64,000 bases of DNA, from the NCBI RefSeq assembly GCF_001598235.1, contig NZ_BCYO01000002.1:342416-406415 (forward strand), read 5' to 3'. A model generated the notes under the pieces. It did no database searches and was not told the origin of the DNA. It saw only the letters and a list, made by a program, of their open reading frames with translations. The position numbers were made by a program, and so were the translations under genes. The DNA comes from Polaromonas jejuensis NBRC 106434 (GTDB lineage: Bacteria; Pseudomonadota; Gammaproteobacteria; Burkholderiales; Burkholderiaceae_C). Shown here one piece after another: positions 54,899 through 63,684 of the stretch (the first letter of the stretch is position 1; every line of letters begins with the position of its first letter).

Positions 54899-56563
54899 AT
54901 GTCCATCCAAAAACCCGATTTCAACGATCCGATCACACTGCAGGTGATGTGGGACCGCCTGGTCTTCATCGCCGACCAGGCCGACAGCGCGCTGGGCCGC
55001 ACGGCCTTCTCGCCCATCGTGCGCGAGAACCACGACTATGTGAACGTCCTGCTCGATGCCAGGGGCCGCGCACTGGCGCAGTGCACCTGGTCCATCCCGG
55101 TGTTCATCACCTCGCTGCCGATGGCGGCGCAAAACTATTTTCTGCCAGCCTTTCCGCCCGAGACGCTTGAGCCCGGCGACGTGATCGCCACCAATGACCC
55201 GGTGATCGGCACCGGCCACCTGCCCGACATGGTGATGCTCACGCCGATCTTCCGCCACGGAAAGATCGTCGCCTACGCCGGCAGCATTGCGCACCTGCCC
55301 GACATCGGCGGGCGGCCGCAGTCGCCCGACTCGACCGACATGTTCGAGGAAGGCATCCGCATTCCGATGCTCAAGCTGTTCAAGGCGGGCAAGCCGAACA
55401 CCGACGTGTTCTCCGTGATCGAGGCCAGCGTGCGCCTGCCGCGCGAAGTGCGCGGCGACATTCAGAGCATGGTGGCGGCCAACGAGGTCATGAGCCGCGA
55501 ATTCTCGCGCTTCATGGACGAGTACGGCATGGACGATTGCGAGGCGCTGGGCGAAGCCATCTTCACCCGCTCCGAGAAGTACATGCGAAAAGCCATCGCG
55601 GCCTGGCCCAACGGCAGCTACAAGGCGGAGATGACCATCGACGGCTTCGAGAACGATGTGAAGTTGTGCGTCAGTGTCGACGTGCACGACGATTCCATCC
55701 ACGTCGACTACACCGGCACCTCGCCCGAAGTGGCGCGCGGCATCAACGTGGTGCCGCACTACCGCGTGGCCCACAGTGTCTACGCACTCAAGTGCATGCT
55801 GGACCCCGACACGCCCAACAACGAGGGCTGCATGATCCCGCTAACCGACTCGGCGCCCGCCGGCTGCATCCTGAACCCGCAACCCCATGCCGCCGGCGCC
55901 GCGCGCAACCTGGTCGGCCATGTGATTCCGAGCCTGATTTTCAAGGCGCTGCAGCATGTTGTACCGGAACGCACGCAGGGCGACAGCGGCGGCGCGCCCA
56001 TCTGGGGCATCAACTGCCAGGGCCAGCGCAGCGACGGCACGGCCTACGGCAGTGCGCAGAATTTCCACGGCGGCCAGGGCGGACGGTCCACATTGGATGG
56101 GCTTGACACGCTGAGCTTCCCCTCGAACTGCCGCGTGACGCCGATCGAGATGTTCGAGCTGGCCGTTCCGATTCTCAATGAACGCAAGGAGCTGATTCCC
56201 GACTCCGCCGGAGCCGGAAAATATCGCGGCGGCCTGGGCCAGCGCGGCGTGATGCGTAACCTCTCCGAGCGCGAAATGAATGTTTACCTGAGCACCGAGC
56301 ACGTCAAGCACCCCTGCTTCGGCGTACTCGGCGGCCAACCCGGTCGCAACGGTGCGGTGCTGCTCAATGGCGCGCCGATATTCCCCAAGGGCAAGCTGGT
56401 GTTGCAGCCGGGTGATCAATTGACCGTCGAACTGCCTGGCGGCGGCGGCTGGGGCCTGGCGGATGAACGCCCGCATGAGCTGATCAAGAACGATCTTCGC
56501 TTGGGCCTGGTCACGCCAGAGGGTGCGCAGTCCGACTACAGCTACACACGGGGAGAGGTGTGA
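54899..56563 (+). CDS. hyuB: Hydantoinase/oxoprolinase family protein, subunit B
   Basis: A 554-aa partner of HyuA. Family features include the N-terminal SALGRTAFSPIVREN, ATNDPVIGTGHLPDM (Asp/His metal-binding-like segment) and a C-terminal SAGAGKYRGGLGQ. It is 10 bases after hyuA and its stop overlaps the next SDR start (TGATG). Confidence 0.93.
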   Translation: MSIQKPDFNDPITLQVMWDRLVFIADQADSALGRTAFSPIVRENHDYVNVLLDARGRALAQCTWSIPVFITSLPMAAQNYFLPAFPPETLEPGDVIATNDPVIGTGHLPDMVMLTPIFRHGKIVAYAGSIAHLPDIGGRPQSPDSTDMFEEGIRIPMLKLFKAGKPNTDVFSVIEASVRLPREVRGDIQSMVAANEVMSREFSRFMDEYGMDDCEALGEAIFTRSEKYMRKAIAAWPNGSYKAEMTIDGFENDVKLCVSVDVHDDSIHVDYTGTSPEVARGINVVPHYRVAHSVYALKCMLDPDTPNNEGCMIPLTDSAPAGCILNPQPHAAGAARNLVGHVIPSLIFKALQHVVPERTQGDSGGAPIWGINCQGQRSDGTAYGSAQNFHGGQGGRSTLDGLDTLSFPSNCRVTPIEMFELAVPILNERKELIPDSAGAGKYRGGLGQRGVMRNLSEREMNVYLSTEHVKHPCFGVLGGQPGRNGAVLLNGAPIFPKGKLVLQPGDQLTVELPGGGGWGLADERPHELIKNDLRLGLVTPEGAQSDYSYTRGEV

Positions 56564-57378
56564 TGCATGCTCAAACGCTCAAAGGCCAGGTCGCGCTGGT
56601 CACGGGCGGCGGCTCGGGCATCGGCCGCGCCACCGCCCTCATGCTGGCCGCCGAGGGCGCCCGCGTCGTCGTGATGGGCCGCCGGTTGGAGCCGCTGCAA
56701 GAGGTGGTGGCCGAGATTCGCGCGGCGGGCGGCGAGGCCCATGCGCGCCAGGCCGACCTGCAAGTGCGCGAACAGCTGCTTGCGCTGGTGCAGTGGACCG
56801 AAGCCACGGTGGGCCGCGTCGACATCCTCGTCAACAACGCCGGGCTGACCAGCCGCGTGCGCAACATCCGATGGATCGAGCCCGACGACTGGGACGCCGC
56901 GATATCGGTCAACCTGACGGCCGTCTACACGCTGATCCAGGCCGTGCTGCCGGGCATGCTGGCGGCCGGCCGCGGCACCCTGGTCACGGTGTCGTCGCTG
57001 GCCGCCGTGCGGCCCAATCTGCTGGGCGGCGCGCCCTACGGCGCGGCCAAGGCGGCGGTGCGCAACCTCATGGGTTTCATGCACGCGACCTTCCGTAACA
57101 ACAATATCCGCTCCACCACCATCCTGCCCGGCGAGGTCAACACGCCGATCATGGACACCCGCGTACGCCCACCGAGTGCCGCCGAGCGCGCCGCGATGGT
57201 CGGCCCCGACGACGTGGCGCGTGCCATCCTGCTGGCCTGCACGCTGCCACAGGGCACCACCATCGAGGAACTGGTCATCAGCCCCACGCTGGCGCGCGAC
57301 CAGGGCCCTGACGTCGAGATCAGCCGCTGGCTGGGTGCGCCCCCGGGCACGCCCGGCGCGCCGTCCACCGCCTCCTGA
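56563..57378 (+). CDS. SDR family oxidoreductase
   Basis: NAD(P)-dependent dehydrogenase (271 aa): TGGGSGIG, NNAG, a catalytic Ser in VSSLAAVRPN and YGAAKAAV with Tyr-x3-Lys. The ATG overlaps the hyuB stop; GGGAGAGG precedes it. Probably oxidises or reduces an intermediate of the hyuAB pathway; substrate unknown. Confidence 0.88.
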   Translation: MHAQTLKGQVALVTGGGSGIGRATALMLAAEGARVVVMGRRLEPLQEVVAEIRAAGGEAHARQADLQVREQLLALVQWTEATVGRVDILVNNAGLTSRVRNIRWIEPDDWDAAISVNLTAVYTLIQAVLPGMLAAGRGTLVTVSSLAAVRPNLLGGAPYGAAKAAVRNLMGFMHATFRNNNIRSTTILPGEVNTPIMDTRVRPPSAAERAAMVGPDDVARAILLACTLPQGTTIEELVISPTLARDQGPDVEISRWLGAPPGTPGAPSTAS

Positions 57379-57394
57379 CACCGGAAAGATCCCC

Positions 57395-58102
57395 ATGAGC
57401 AAAAGTTTGAAACAACGTCTGGCCGATGGCGCCTCGGTGCTGATGGTCAACCCCAACCACGTCTCGCCCACGCTGTGCGAGAAGCTGGTGCGCTCGGGCG
57501 CCGACTCGGTGTTCATCGACTGCGAGCACGGCCTGGCCAGCTTCGAGGACATCCACCACATGGCCAAGGCGGCGCGCTATGCGGGTGGCTTCGGCATCGT
57601 GCGGCCACAAAACCAGGAGCGATCCACCATCACCCGCTGCCTCAACGCGGGCGCCGACGGCGTGATGGTGCCGCTCATCCACACCGCCGAGATCGCGCGC
57701 CAGGTGGTCCACACCTTCCGCTATGCCTGCCCGGACGACCACGCGCAGAAGCTGCTGATCGGCATGGTCGAGTCGGTCGAGGCGGTGAGCAACCTGGACG
57801 ATATCCTGGCGGTGGAGGGCATCGACGTGTTCTTCGTCGGCCCGGGCGACCTGTCGCAGTCCATGGGCTATTCACCGTCGGTGGCGGCCGGCGAGAAGCG
57901 GGCCCAGCCGGTGCTCGATCTCGTCGACCAGACCCTGCGGCGCATCCGCGCGGCCGGCAAGATCGCCGGCACGCTGGTGGTGCGGCACGACGTCGAGCAC
58001 CTGGTCTCGGTCGGGGCGCAGTTGCTGTACTACCACGCCGATCCGTTCGTGAACGAGGGCGTGCGCGCCATGCGCCAGCTCTCTGCCCCGCCGCCGCGCT
58101 GA
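57395..58102 (+). CDS. HpcH/HpaI family aldolase
   Basis: A 235-aa metal-dependent class II aldolase of the HpaI family, which cleaves or condenses 2-oxo-4-hydroxy acids to pyruvate and an aldehyde. The metal-binding Glu in VESVEAV, the ADSVFIDCEHG segment and FFVGPGDLSQSMG are present. It starts 16 bases after the SDR gene and is the last gene of the operon. Context suggests cleavage of a keto-hydroxy acid made by the preceding enzymes. Confidence 0.9.
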   Translation: MSKSLKQRLADGASVLMVNPNHVSPTLCEKLVRSGADSVFIDCEHGLASFEDIHHMAKAARYAGGFGIVRPQNQERSTITRCLNAGADGVMVPLIHTAEIARQVVHTFRYACPDDHAQKLLIGMVESVEAVSNLDDILAVEGIDVFFVGPGDLSQSMGYSPSVAAGEKRAQPVLDLVDQTLRRIRAAGKIAGTLVVRHDVEHLVSVGAQLLYYHADPFVNEGVRAMRQLSAPPPR

Positions 58103-58111
58103 TCGGGCGCT

Positions 58112-59068
58112 TCAGGCGCCTCGGACGGACGGGGCGTGGACGCCTGCGTAGCGCTCCACCTCGAACAACTCACGCACCAGGGTGTGCAGGCTGGACAGAA
58201 CCGCCATGGCGTGTTCAGTCATCGGGAGATGATCCGACACGCACAGTGACACCGTGGCCTGGATGCCTGGCTCCACGATGCGGCGCACCACCGGCCGCGC
58301 TGATCCGTGGAACGTTCCCGCCAGGGCCGCGGGGAGAATGGTGGCGCCCAGGCCGGCTTCAATCGCTTCACGCAGGGTGGCCGCCGACTCGATCTCGGCC
58401 GTGACATGCGGACTGACCCTCATCCGCGCGCACTGGTCGTCGATCAGCTGGCGCAAAAAATGGGTCCGGCTCGGCAGCAGCATGTCCATGCCATCGACGG
58501 CGGCCAGCGCAATGGTGTGGCCATCGCTTTCGGGCAGCTCCGTTCCCGGCGGCGCGATGAGAAAAAGCTCTTCGGTCAGCAGGGGCTCCAGCTTCACGCC
58601 TTTCATCGGGCCCGACGCATAAATGATGGCCATGTCCATGCGGCCGGTCATGACCATCTCGCTGAGCACCAGACCGAAGTTGTCGTTGATGAACAGGTTG
58701 ATCCCCGGATAGTGGCTGCGCACGGCCATGAGCAGTGGCGTCGACAGCGTCGAGGTGGTGCTGTAGGTCGCCAGCCCGACGGCAACGTTGCCGGAAATCG
58801 TGTCCGTGCGGCCAGACACTTCACGCTCGGCCTGCTCCAGGTGGCTGAGAATCAACTGCGCATGCCGGTAGAGTTCGGTACCAGCACGGGTGGGCGTGAC
58901 ACCGGCGCTGGAGCGGGTCAGCAACTTTTGTTTGAAATGCAGTTCCAGCGAGGCGATTTGCTGGCTCAGGGCGGGTTGCGCCAGGTGCAGCTGCTGGGCC
59001 GCGGCGGAAAGACTTTTGGCCTCCACGGCGGTGACAAAGCTGCGTAGCGTTTTGAAATTGACGGACAT
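58112..59068 (-). CDS. LysR family regulator (divergent Nac-like relative)
   Basis: A 318-aa LysR protein with the HTH LSAAAQQLHLAQPALSQQIASLE, then RSSAGVTPTRAGTELYRHA. It is of the Nac/Cbl type but more distant than the regulators at 36279 and 59217. It converges on the aldolase gene and is divergent from the next LysR gene (148-base shared region). Confidence 0.87.
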   Translation of the reverse strand: MSVNFKTLRSFVTAVEAKSLSAAAQQLHLAQPALSQQIASLELHFKQKLLTRSSAGVTPTRAGTELYRHAQLILSHLEQAEREVSGRTDTISGNVAVGLATYSTTSTLSTPLLMAVRSHYPGINLFINDNFGLVLSEMVMTGRMDMAIIYASGPMKGVKLEPLLTEELFLIAPPGTELPESDGHTIALAAVDGMDMLLPSRTHFLRQLIDDQCARMRVSPHVTAEIESAATLREAIEAGLGATILPAALAGTFHGSARPVVRRIVEPGIQATVSLCVSDHLPMTEHAMAVLSSLHTLVRELFEVERYAGVHAPSVRGA

Positions 59069-59216
59069 GGGATGTTTTCAGGGGTGCACGCGCAACTGTT
59101 TGTGTTTGCGTACCCGCATCAGGCTTTTCTGGAGTCTACCCCCCGTTTCCACCCATTGACGATGGCCCAATAGTTGCTTCATCATGCTCAATGGAAAAAT
59201 CCGAGTGGAGTTGCGT

Positions 59217-60140
59217 GTGAATTTGAGGCGTTTGAAGTACTTTGTGAAAATCGTCGATACCGGCAGCCTGACGCAGGCATCCGAGATTTTGCACATTGCA
59301 CAACCGGCCCTAAGCCAGCAACTGGCCACACTGGAGCATGAGTTTGACCAGAAACTGTTGTTGCGCACCAGAACGGGCGTGACGCCCACCCAGGCGGGGC
59401 AGGTGCTGTACCGGCATGCGCAAGTCATGCTGCGGCAATTTGCGCAGGCGCAAAGTGATGTGAAAAACTCCGGGCGAGCGCTGTCGGGTCAGGTGTCCGT
59501 GGGGTTGGCCCCCGGTACGGCGGCGGCCTCGCTGGCCTTGCCACTGCTCAAGGCCATGCATGACCAACATCCCGAAATCGTGCTGCACATCAACGAAAAC
59601 CTTGGCACCACGCTGTGTGAAGTCGTCAAGAATGGCTGCATGGACATGGCCGTCCTGTATGGCGGCAAGCGCGTTGTCCAGGGCCTGGCCTTCGACCATC
59701 TGCTGGACGAGGAGTTATTCGTCGTGGCGCCTGCCGGCATGCTGCCGGGCGAAGGACAGGTCACCCTGAAGGAGCTGCGCGACATCAACCTGCTGCTGCC
59801 GCGCTCCCACAACTATCTGCGCCAGTATGTGGACGAGGCATTCGCCAGCCAGCAGATGGCTCCGCGCGTGGTCGCCGAAATCGAATCCTCGGAGACCCTG
59901 GCCTCGGCAGTGGCATCGGGAGTGGGAGCCACGGTGCTGCCGGTATCCGCGGCGCGCACGGTCGCAGCATCCATCACCGGCCATCTTTCCCGCATCGTGT
60001 CGCCCACCATCGAGGTGCCGCTGGCGCTGTGCGCGTCGGACCACCTGCCATTGTCCGAGCCCGCACAGGCGGTCAAAACCATTGTTCTGGAACTGGTCGA
60101 ACATCTCGAACTGGCGGCTGGCCTGCACAGCATTCATTGA
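59217..60140 (+). CDS. Nac-like LysR family regulator (second copy)
   Basis: A 307-aa LysR protein closely related to the one at 36279: NLRRLKYFVKIVDTGSLTQ, HIAQPALSQQLATLE, RTRTGVTPTQAGQVLYRHA, LSGQVSVGLAPGTAA. The GTG at 59217 was chosen because it gives the conserved family N-terminus and TGGAG lies before it; an ATG at 59184 is in frame. It lies directly upstream of the Nac-type promoter of the 2-hydroxyacid dehydrogenase operon, so it may activate it. Confidence 0.88.
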   Translation: MNLRRLKYFVKIVDTGSLTQASEILHIAQPALSQQLATLEHEFDQKLLLRTRTGVTPTQAGQVLYRHAQVMLRQFAQAQSDVKNSGRALSGQVSVGLAPGTAAASLALPLLKAMHDQHPEIVLHINENLGTTLCEVVKNGCMDMAVLYGGKRVVQGLAFDHLLDEELFVVAPAGMLPGEGQVTLKELRDINLLLPRSHNYLRQYVDEAFASQQMAPRVVAEIESSETLASAVASGVGATVLPVSAARTVAASITGHLSRIVSPTIEVPLALCASDHLPLSEPAQAVKTIVLELVEHLELAAGLHSIH

Positions 60141-60165
60141 CGCGACGCCCGCACGCGCTGCGGCC

Positions 60166-60230
60166 ATAAGCCGCCCCTATCGGACTAGACCCAATTCGTC
60201 TTGGTGGCCGGGGCGATATGGTCCTATATT
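60166..60230 (+). promoter_or_regulatory. Nac-type promoter module of the hydroxyacid dehydrogenase-gntK operon
   Basis: ATAAGCCGCCCCTAT (60166-60180), TTGGTG (60201) and TATATT (60225-60230), offsets 35 and 24. The -10 is the best of the set. It ends 31 bases before the ATG at 60262. Confidence 0.78.
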
Positions 60231-60261
60231 GGGCACACCTTCGTTTGTAGCCCACATATCC

Positions 60262-61260
60262 ATGCGTCCATCCATCCTGATAACCCGTGCCACTTTCTCC
60301 GACGTTGCAGCACACCTGCAAACCCATTTCCAGGTTGACGACAACCCCAGCGACACCATCTGGCCACGGGAGGAATTGATTCGCCGGCTGCGGGGCAAAC
60401 AAGGCGTAATGAGCACGGGCAGCGAGCGCATCGACGCCGAACTGCTGGACGCCTGCCCCCAACTCAAGGCCGTGTGCAACGTCGGCGTGGGCTACAACAA
60501 CGTCGACGTGGCAGCCTGCACCGCGCGCGGCGTGCTGCTCACCAACACGCCCGACGTGCTGACCGAGACCACCGCCGACTTCGGCTTCGCGCTGATGATG
60601 GCCACGGCGCGCCGCATCACCGAGTCCGAGCGTTTCCTGCGCAACGGCCAGTGGGTCAAGACCGGCATCCACGACCAGTTCGTCGGCCCCGACATCCATG
60701 GCGCCACGCTGGGCATCCTGGGCATGGGCCGCATCGGCCAGGCCATCGCACGGCGCGGCGCGATGGGCTTTGGCATGCGCGTGATCTACCACAACCGCTC
60801 GCGCCTGGCGCCCGAGCTCGAAGCCAAGGCGCACGCCAGCTATGTGGACAAGGCGACATTGCTGAAGGAGGCCGACCACCTGGTGCTGGTGCTGCCCTAC
60901 TCGCCATCCTCGCACCACGCCATCGGCGCGGCCGAGCTGGCGCAGATGAAGCCCGGCGCCACGCTCACCAACATCGCGCGCGGCGGCATCGTGGACGACG
61001 CAGCGCTGGCGCAGGCGCTGCGCGAGGGCCGCATTGCGGCAGCCGGGCTGGACGTGTTCGAGGGCGAGCCGGCCGTGCACCCGGAACTGCTGCAAGTGCC
61101 CAACGTCGTGCTGACACCGCACATCGGCAGCGCCTCGATCCAGACCCGCCGCGCCATGGCAAGCTTGACCGCCGACAACCTGATCGCCGCGCTGGGCCTG
61201 GGCCCGCAGGCGGGCCGGCCGCCCACGCCGGTCAACCCTGAAGTGCTGGGCGGGCGATGA
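60262..61260 (+). CDS. D-2-hydroxyacid dehydrogenase (glyoxylate/2-ketogluconate reductase-like)
   Basis: NAD(P)-dependent dehydrogenase (332 aa). The cofactor loop is GILGMGRIGQA, and the catalytic triad is visible as Arg in NIARGGIVDD, Glu in GLDVFEGEP and His in LTPHIGSAS. Next to gntK and gluconate/idonate dehydrogenases, reduction of 2-ketogluconate or glyoxylate is likely. ATG 60262 was chosen because the frame upstream overlaps the LysR gene and its promoter. Confidence 0.9.
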   Translation: MRPSILITRATFSDVAAHLQTHFQVDDNPSDTIWPREELIRRLRGKQGVMSTGSERIDAELLDACPQLKAVCNVGVGYNNVDVAACTARGVLLTNTPDVLTETTADFGFALMMATARRITESERFLRNGQWVKTGIHDQFVGPDIHGATLGILGMGRIGQAIARRGAMGFGMRVIYHNRSRLAPELEAKAHASYVDKATLLKEADHLVLVLPYSPSSHHAIGAAELAQMKPGATLTNIARGGIVDDAALAQALREGRIAAAGLDVFEGEPAVHPELLQVPNVVLTPHIGSASIQTRRAMASLTADNLIAALGLGPQAGRPPTPVNPEVLGGR

Positions 61261-61802
61261 CCCGCACAGCGCCACACCAACTGCTGGTCATGGGCGTGGC
61301 CGGCTGCGGCAAGTCGACGCTGGCTGCGGAACTCGCACGCGCACTGGGTTGTTCCCTGATCGAAGGCGACGACCACCACCCGGCGCAAAACCAGGAGAAG
61401 ATGCGCCATGGGCTGGCACTCGACGACGCCGATCGCGCGCCATGGCTCAGCCACCTTGGCACCCTGCTCGCCAATGCAGGCAACGGTGCCGTGCTCACCT
61501 GCTCGGCGCTCAAGCGGCGCTACCGCGACCAGCTGCGCGCAGCGGCGCCGTCGCTGGCCATCGTGTTCATCGACATCACCCCGGCGCAGGCGCGTGCCCG
61601 CGTGGCGGCACGCGCCGATCATCTGTTCCCGGCCAGCCTGGTGGACAGCCAGTTCGAAGCGCTCGAACCACCGCTGGGTGAGCCCGGCGTGCTGCGCGTC
61701 GACGCAGCTCAGCCGGTGGCCACGCAACTCGATGCCATCCTGCGCTGGCTGGGCCATCGCGCCGGCCAGACACCCCACCCCTCTGAGGAGAAACTATCTT
61801 GA
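61257..61802 (+). CDS. gntK: Gluconokinase
   Basis: Phosphorylates gluconate to 6-phosphogluconate, the substrate of edd in the same window. The 181-aa P-loop kinase has GVAGCGKST near the N-terminus, EGDDHHP, and the family helix TCSALKRRYRD. The start overlaps the upstream stop by four bases (ATGA). Confidence 0.94.
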   Translation: MTRTAPHQLLVMGVAGCGKSTLAAELARALGCSLIEGDDHHPAQNQEKMRHGLALDDADRAPWLSHLGTLLANAGNGAVLTCSALKRRYRDQLRAAAPSLAIVFIDITPAQARARVAARADHLFPASLVDSQFEALEPPLGEPGVLRVDAAQPVATQLDAILRWLGHRAGQTPHPSEEKLS

Positions 61803-62584
61803 GTCCTGCCTTGCCCCCTGTCCTGAAAAGCTTTGACCTGAGCGGGCGCACAGCCCTTATCACCGGCTCCAGCGCCGGCATCGGCTTCGCGCTGGCGCGC
61901 GGGCTGGCCGGTGCGGGCGCGCGCGTGATCCTGAACGCGCGCAACGCCGGCAAACTTGCGCAGGCCGCCGAACAACTGCGTGCCGAAGGTGCCAGCGTGC
62001 TCACCGCCGCCTTCGATGCGACCTCGGGCGAGGCCGTGCGCGAGGCCGTGGACCGCATCGAGGCCGAAAATGGCCCTATCGACATCCTCATCAACAATGC
62101 CGGCATGCAGCGCCGCGCGCCGCTGGAGCAGTTCGAAGAAGCGCAGTGGCATGAACTGATGAAAACCAATGTGGACAGCGTGTTCCTGGTCGGCCAGGCT
62201 GTGGCGCGCCACATGATAGAGCGCCGACGCGGCAAGATCATCAACATCTGTTCGGTGCAAAGCGAACTGGGCCGCCCCAACATCGCACCGTACACCGCCA
62301 GCAAGGGTGCCGTGAAAATGCTCACCAAGGGCATGGCGATCGACTGGGGCCAGCACGGCATCCAGGTCAATGGTTTGGGTCCCGGCTACTTCAAGACCGA
62401 GTTGACCGAGGCACTGGTCAAGAACGCCGAGTTCACGCAGTGGCTGGTTGGCCGCACCCCGTCGCGCCGCTGGGGCGATGTGGAGGACCTGGTCGGCGCT
62501 GCGGTGTTCCTGGCCAGCGAAGCCTCCAATTTCGTCAACGGCCATATCCTGTACGTCGATGGCGGCGTCACCGCCACGCTCTGA
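61799..62584 (+). CDS. SDR family dehydrogenase, gluconate 5-dehydrogenase-like
   Basis: A 261-aa SDR similar to IdnO/Gno, which interconvert 5-ketogluconate and gluconate. TGSSAGIG, NNAGMQRRAPLEQF (a hallmark of this subgroup), SVQSELGRPNIAPYTASKGAVKMLT with Tyr-x3-Lys and NGLGPGYFKTELT are present. It starts at TTG with GAGGAG eight bases upstream, and overlaps the gntK stop. A TTG start may lower expression relative to gntK. Confidence 0.9.
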   Translation: MSPALPPVLKSFDLSGRTALITGSSAGIGFALARGLAGAGARVILNARNAGKLAQAAEQLRAEGASVLTAAFDATSGEAVREAVDRIEAENGPIDILINNAGMQRRAPLEQFEEAQWHELMKTNVDSVFLVGQAVARHMIERRRGKIINICSVQSELGRPNIAPYTASKGAVKMLTKGMAIDWGQHGIQVNGLGPGYFKTELTEALVKNAEFTQWLVGRTPSRRWGDVEDLVGAAVFLASEASNFVNGHILYVDGGVTATL

Positions 62585-62618
62585 TCACATCCCCACTCAC
62601 CCAAGGAGACCCTCCATC

Positions 62619-63653
62619 ATGGAAGCCCTCGTCATTCACGCCCCCGGCGACCTGCGCGTCGAAGAGGTGCCAACCCCCGCCATCGGCTCCAACCAGTTGC
62701 GCGTGCGCGTGCGCGCCGGCGGCATCTGCGGCTCTGACCTGCATTACTTCCAGCATGGCGGCTTCGGCACCGTGCGCATCCAGGAGCCCATGGTGCTGGG
62801 CCACGAGGTGGCCGGCATGATCGAGGAGGCCGGCCCCGGCGCGATCGGCTTCGCACCGGGTGAGCGCATTGCGATCAGCCCGAGCCGCCCCTGCGGCCTG
62901 TGCCGCTACTGCCAGCAGGGCCTGCAAAACCACTGCCTGGACATGCGCTACTACGGCAGCGCCATGCGCACACCCCATGTGCAGGGCGCCTTCCGCCAGG
63001 AAATCGTGGTCGAGACGCACCAGGCGCATCGCCTGGCCGACACCGTGAGCGACGGCGAGGGCGCGATGGCCGAGCCGCTGTCGGTGGCGCTGCATGCGGT
63101 GCGGCGCGCCGGCCCGCTGCTGGGCAAGCGCGTGCTGGTGACGGGCTGCGGCCCGATCGGGGCGATGTTGGTCATCGCGGCGCGGCGCGCCGGTGCGACC
63201 CAGATTGTCGTCACCGACATGGGCGCGCATCCGCTGCGCAAGGCACTGCAGGTGGGTGCAGACGAGGCCATCAACGTGGCCGAGCAGCCCGACGGCCTGG
63301 CGCGTTTCACGGCCGACAAGGGCCACTTCGACGTGCTGTTCGAGGCCAGCGGCAACGAGCGCGCGCTGCGCGGGGCGTTCGACGCGCTGCGCCCGCGCGG
63401 CATCATCGTGCAGGTGGGGCTGGGGGGCGAAATGACGCTGCCCATCAACACCATTGTGGCCAAGGAGTTCGACCTGCGTGGGGCGTTTCGCTTCCATGAG
63501 GAATTCGCCACGGCCGTGGAACTGCTCAACAAGGGGCTGGTGGATGTGAAACCGCTGATCTCCGCCACCATGCCCTACCGCGACGCAGGCCGCGCTTTCG
63601 CCTTGGCCGCCGACCGCTCGCAGGCCATGAAAGTGTTGCTCAGCTTCGATTAA
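62619..63653 (+). CDS. idnD: L-idonate 5-dehydrogenase-like zinc dehydrogenase
   Basis: Zinc medium-chain dehydrogenase (344 aa). Catalytic zinc ligands Cys37 (ICGSD), His62 and Glu63 (GHEVAG), structural zinc Cys92, 95, 98 and 106, and NAD loop VTGCGPIGAM are intact. With the gluconate 5-dehydrogenase-like SDR and gntK it forms an idonate-to-gluconate route feeding Entner-Doudoroff. ATG 62619 was chosen because CCAAGGAGA lies upstream. Confidence 0.9.
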   Translation: MEALVIHAPGDLRVEEVPTPAIGSNQLRVRVRAGGICGSDLHYFQHGGFGTVRIQEPMVLGHEVAGMIEEAGPGAIGFAPGERIAISPSRPCGLCRYCQQGLQNHCLDMRYYGSAMRTPHVQGAFRQEIVVETHQAHRLADTVSDGEGAMAEPLSVALHAVRRAGPLLGKRVLVTGCGPIGAMLVIAARRAGATQIVVTDMGAHPLRKALQVGADEAINVAEQPDGLARFTADKGHFDVLFEASGNERALRGAFDALRPRGIIVQVGLGGEMTLPINTIVAKEFDLRGAFRFHEEFATAVELLNKGLVDVKPLISATMPYRDAGRAFALAADRSQAMKVLLSFD

Positions 63654-63684
63654 ATACCCCCAGAGTCCTTCGAAGGAAATCATC

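Noticed and set aside
53377..55017. Minus-strand open frame of about 546 codons opposite hyuA
   Set aside because: HyuA on the other strand has complete motifs; the antisense frame has none.
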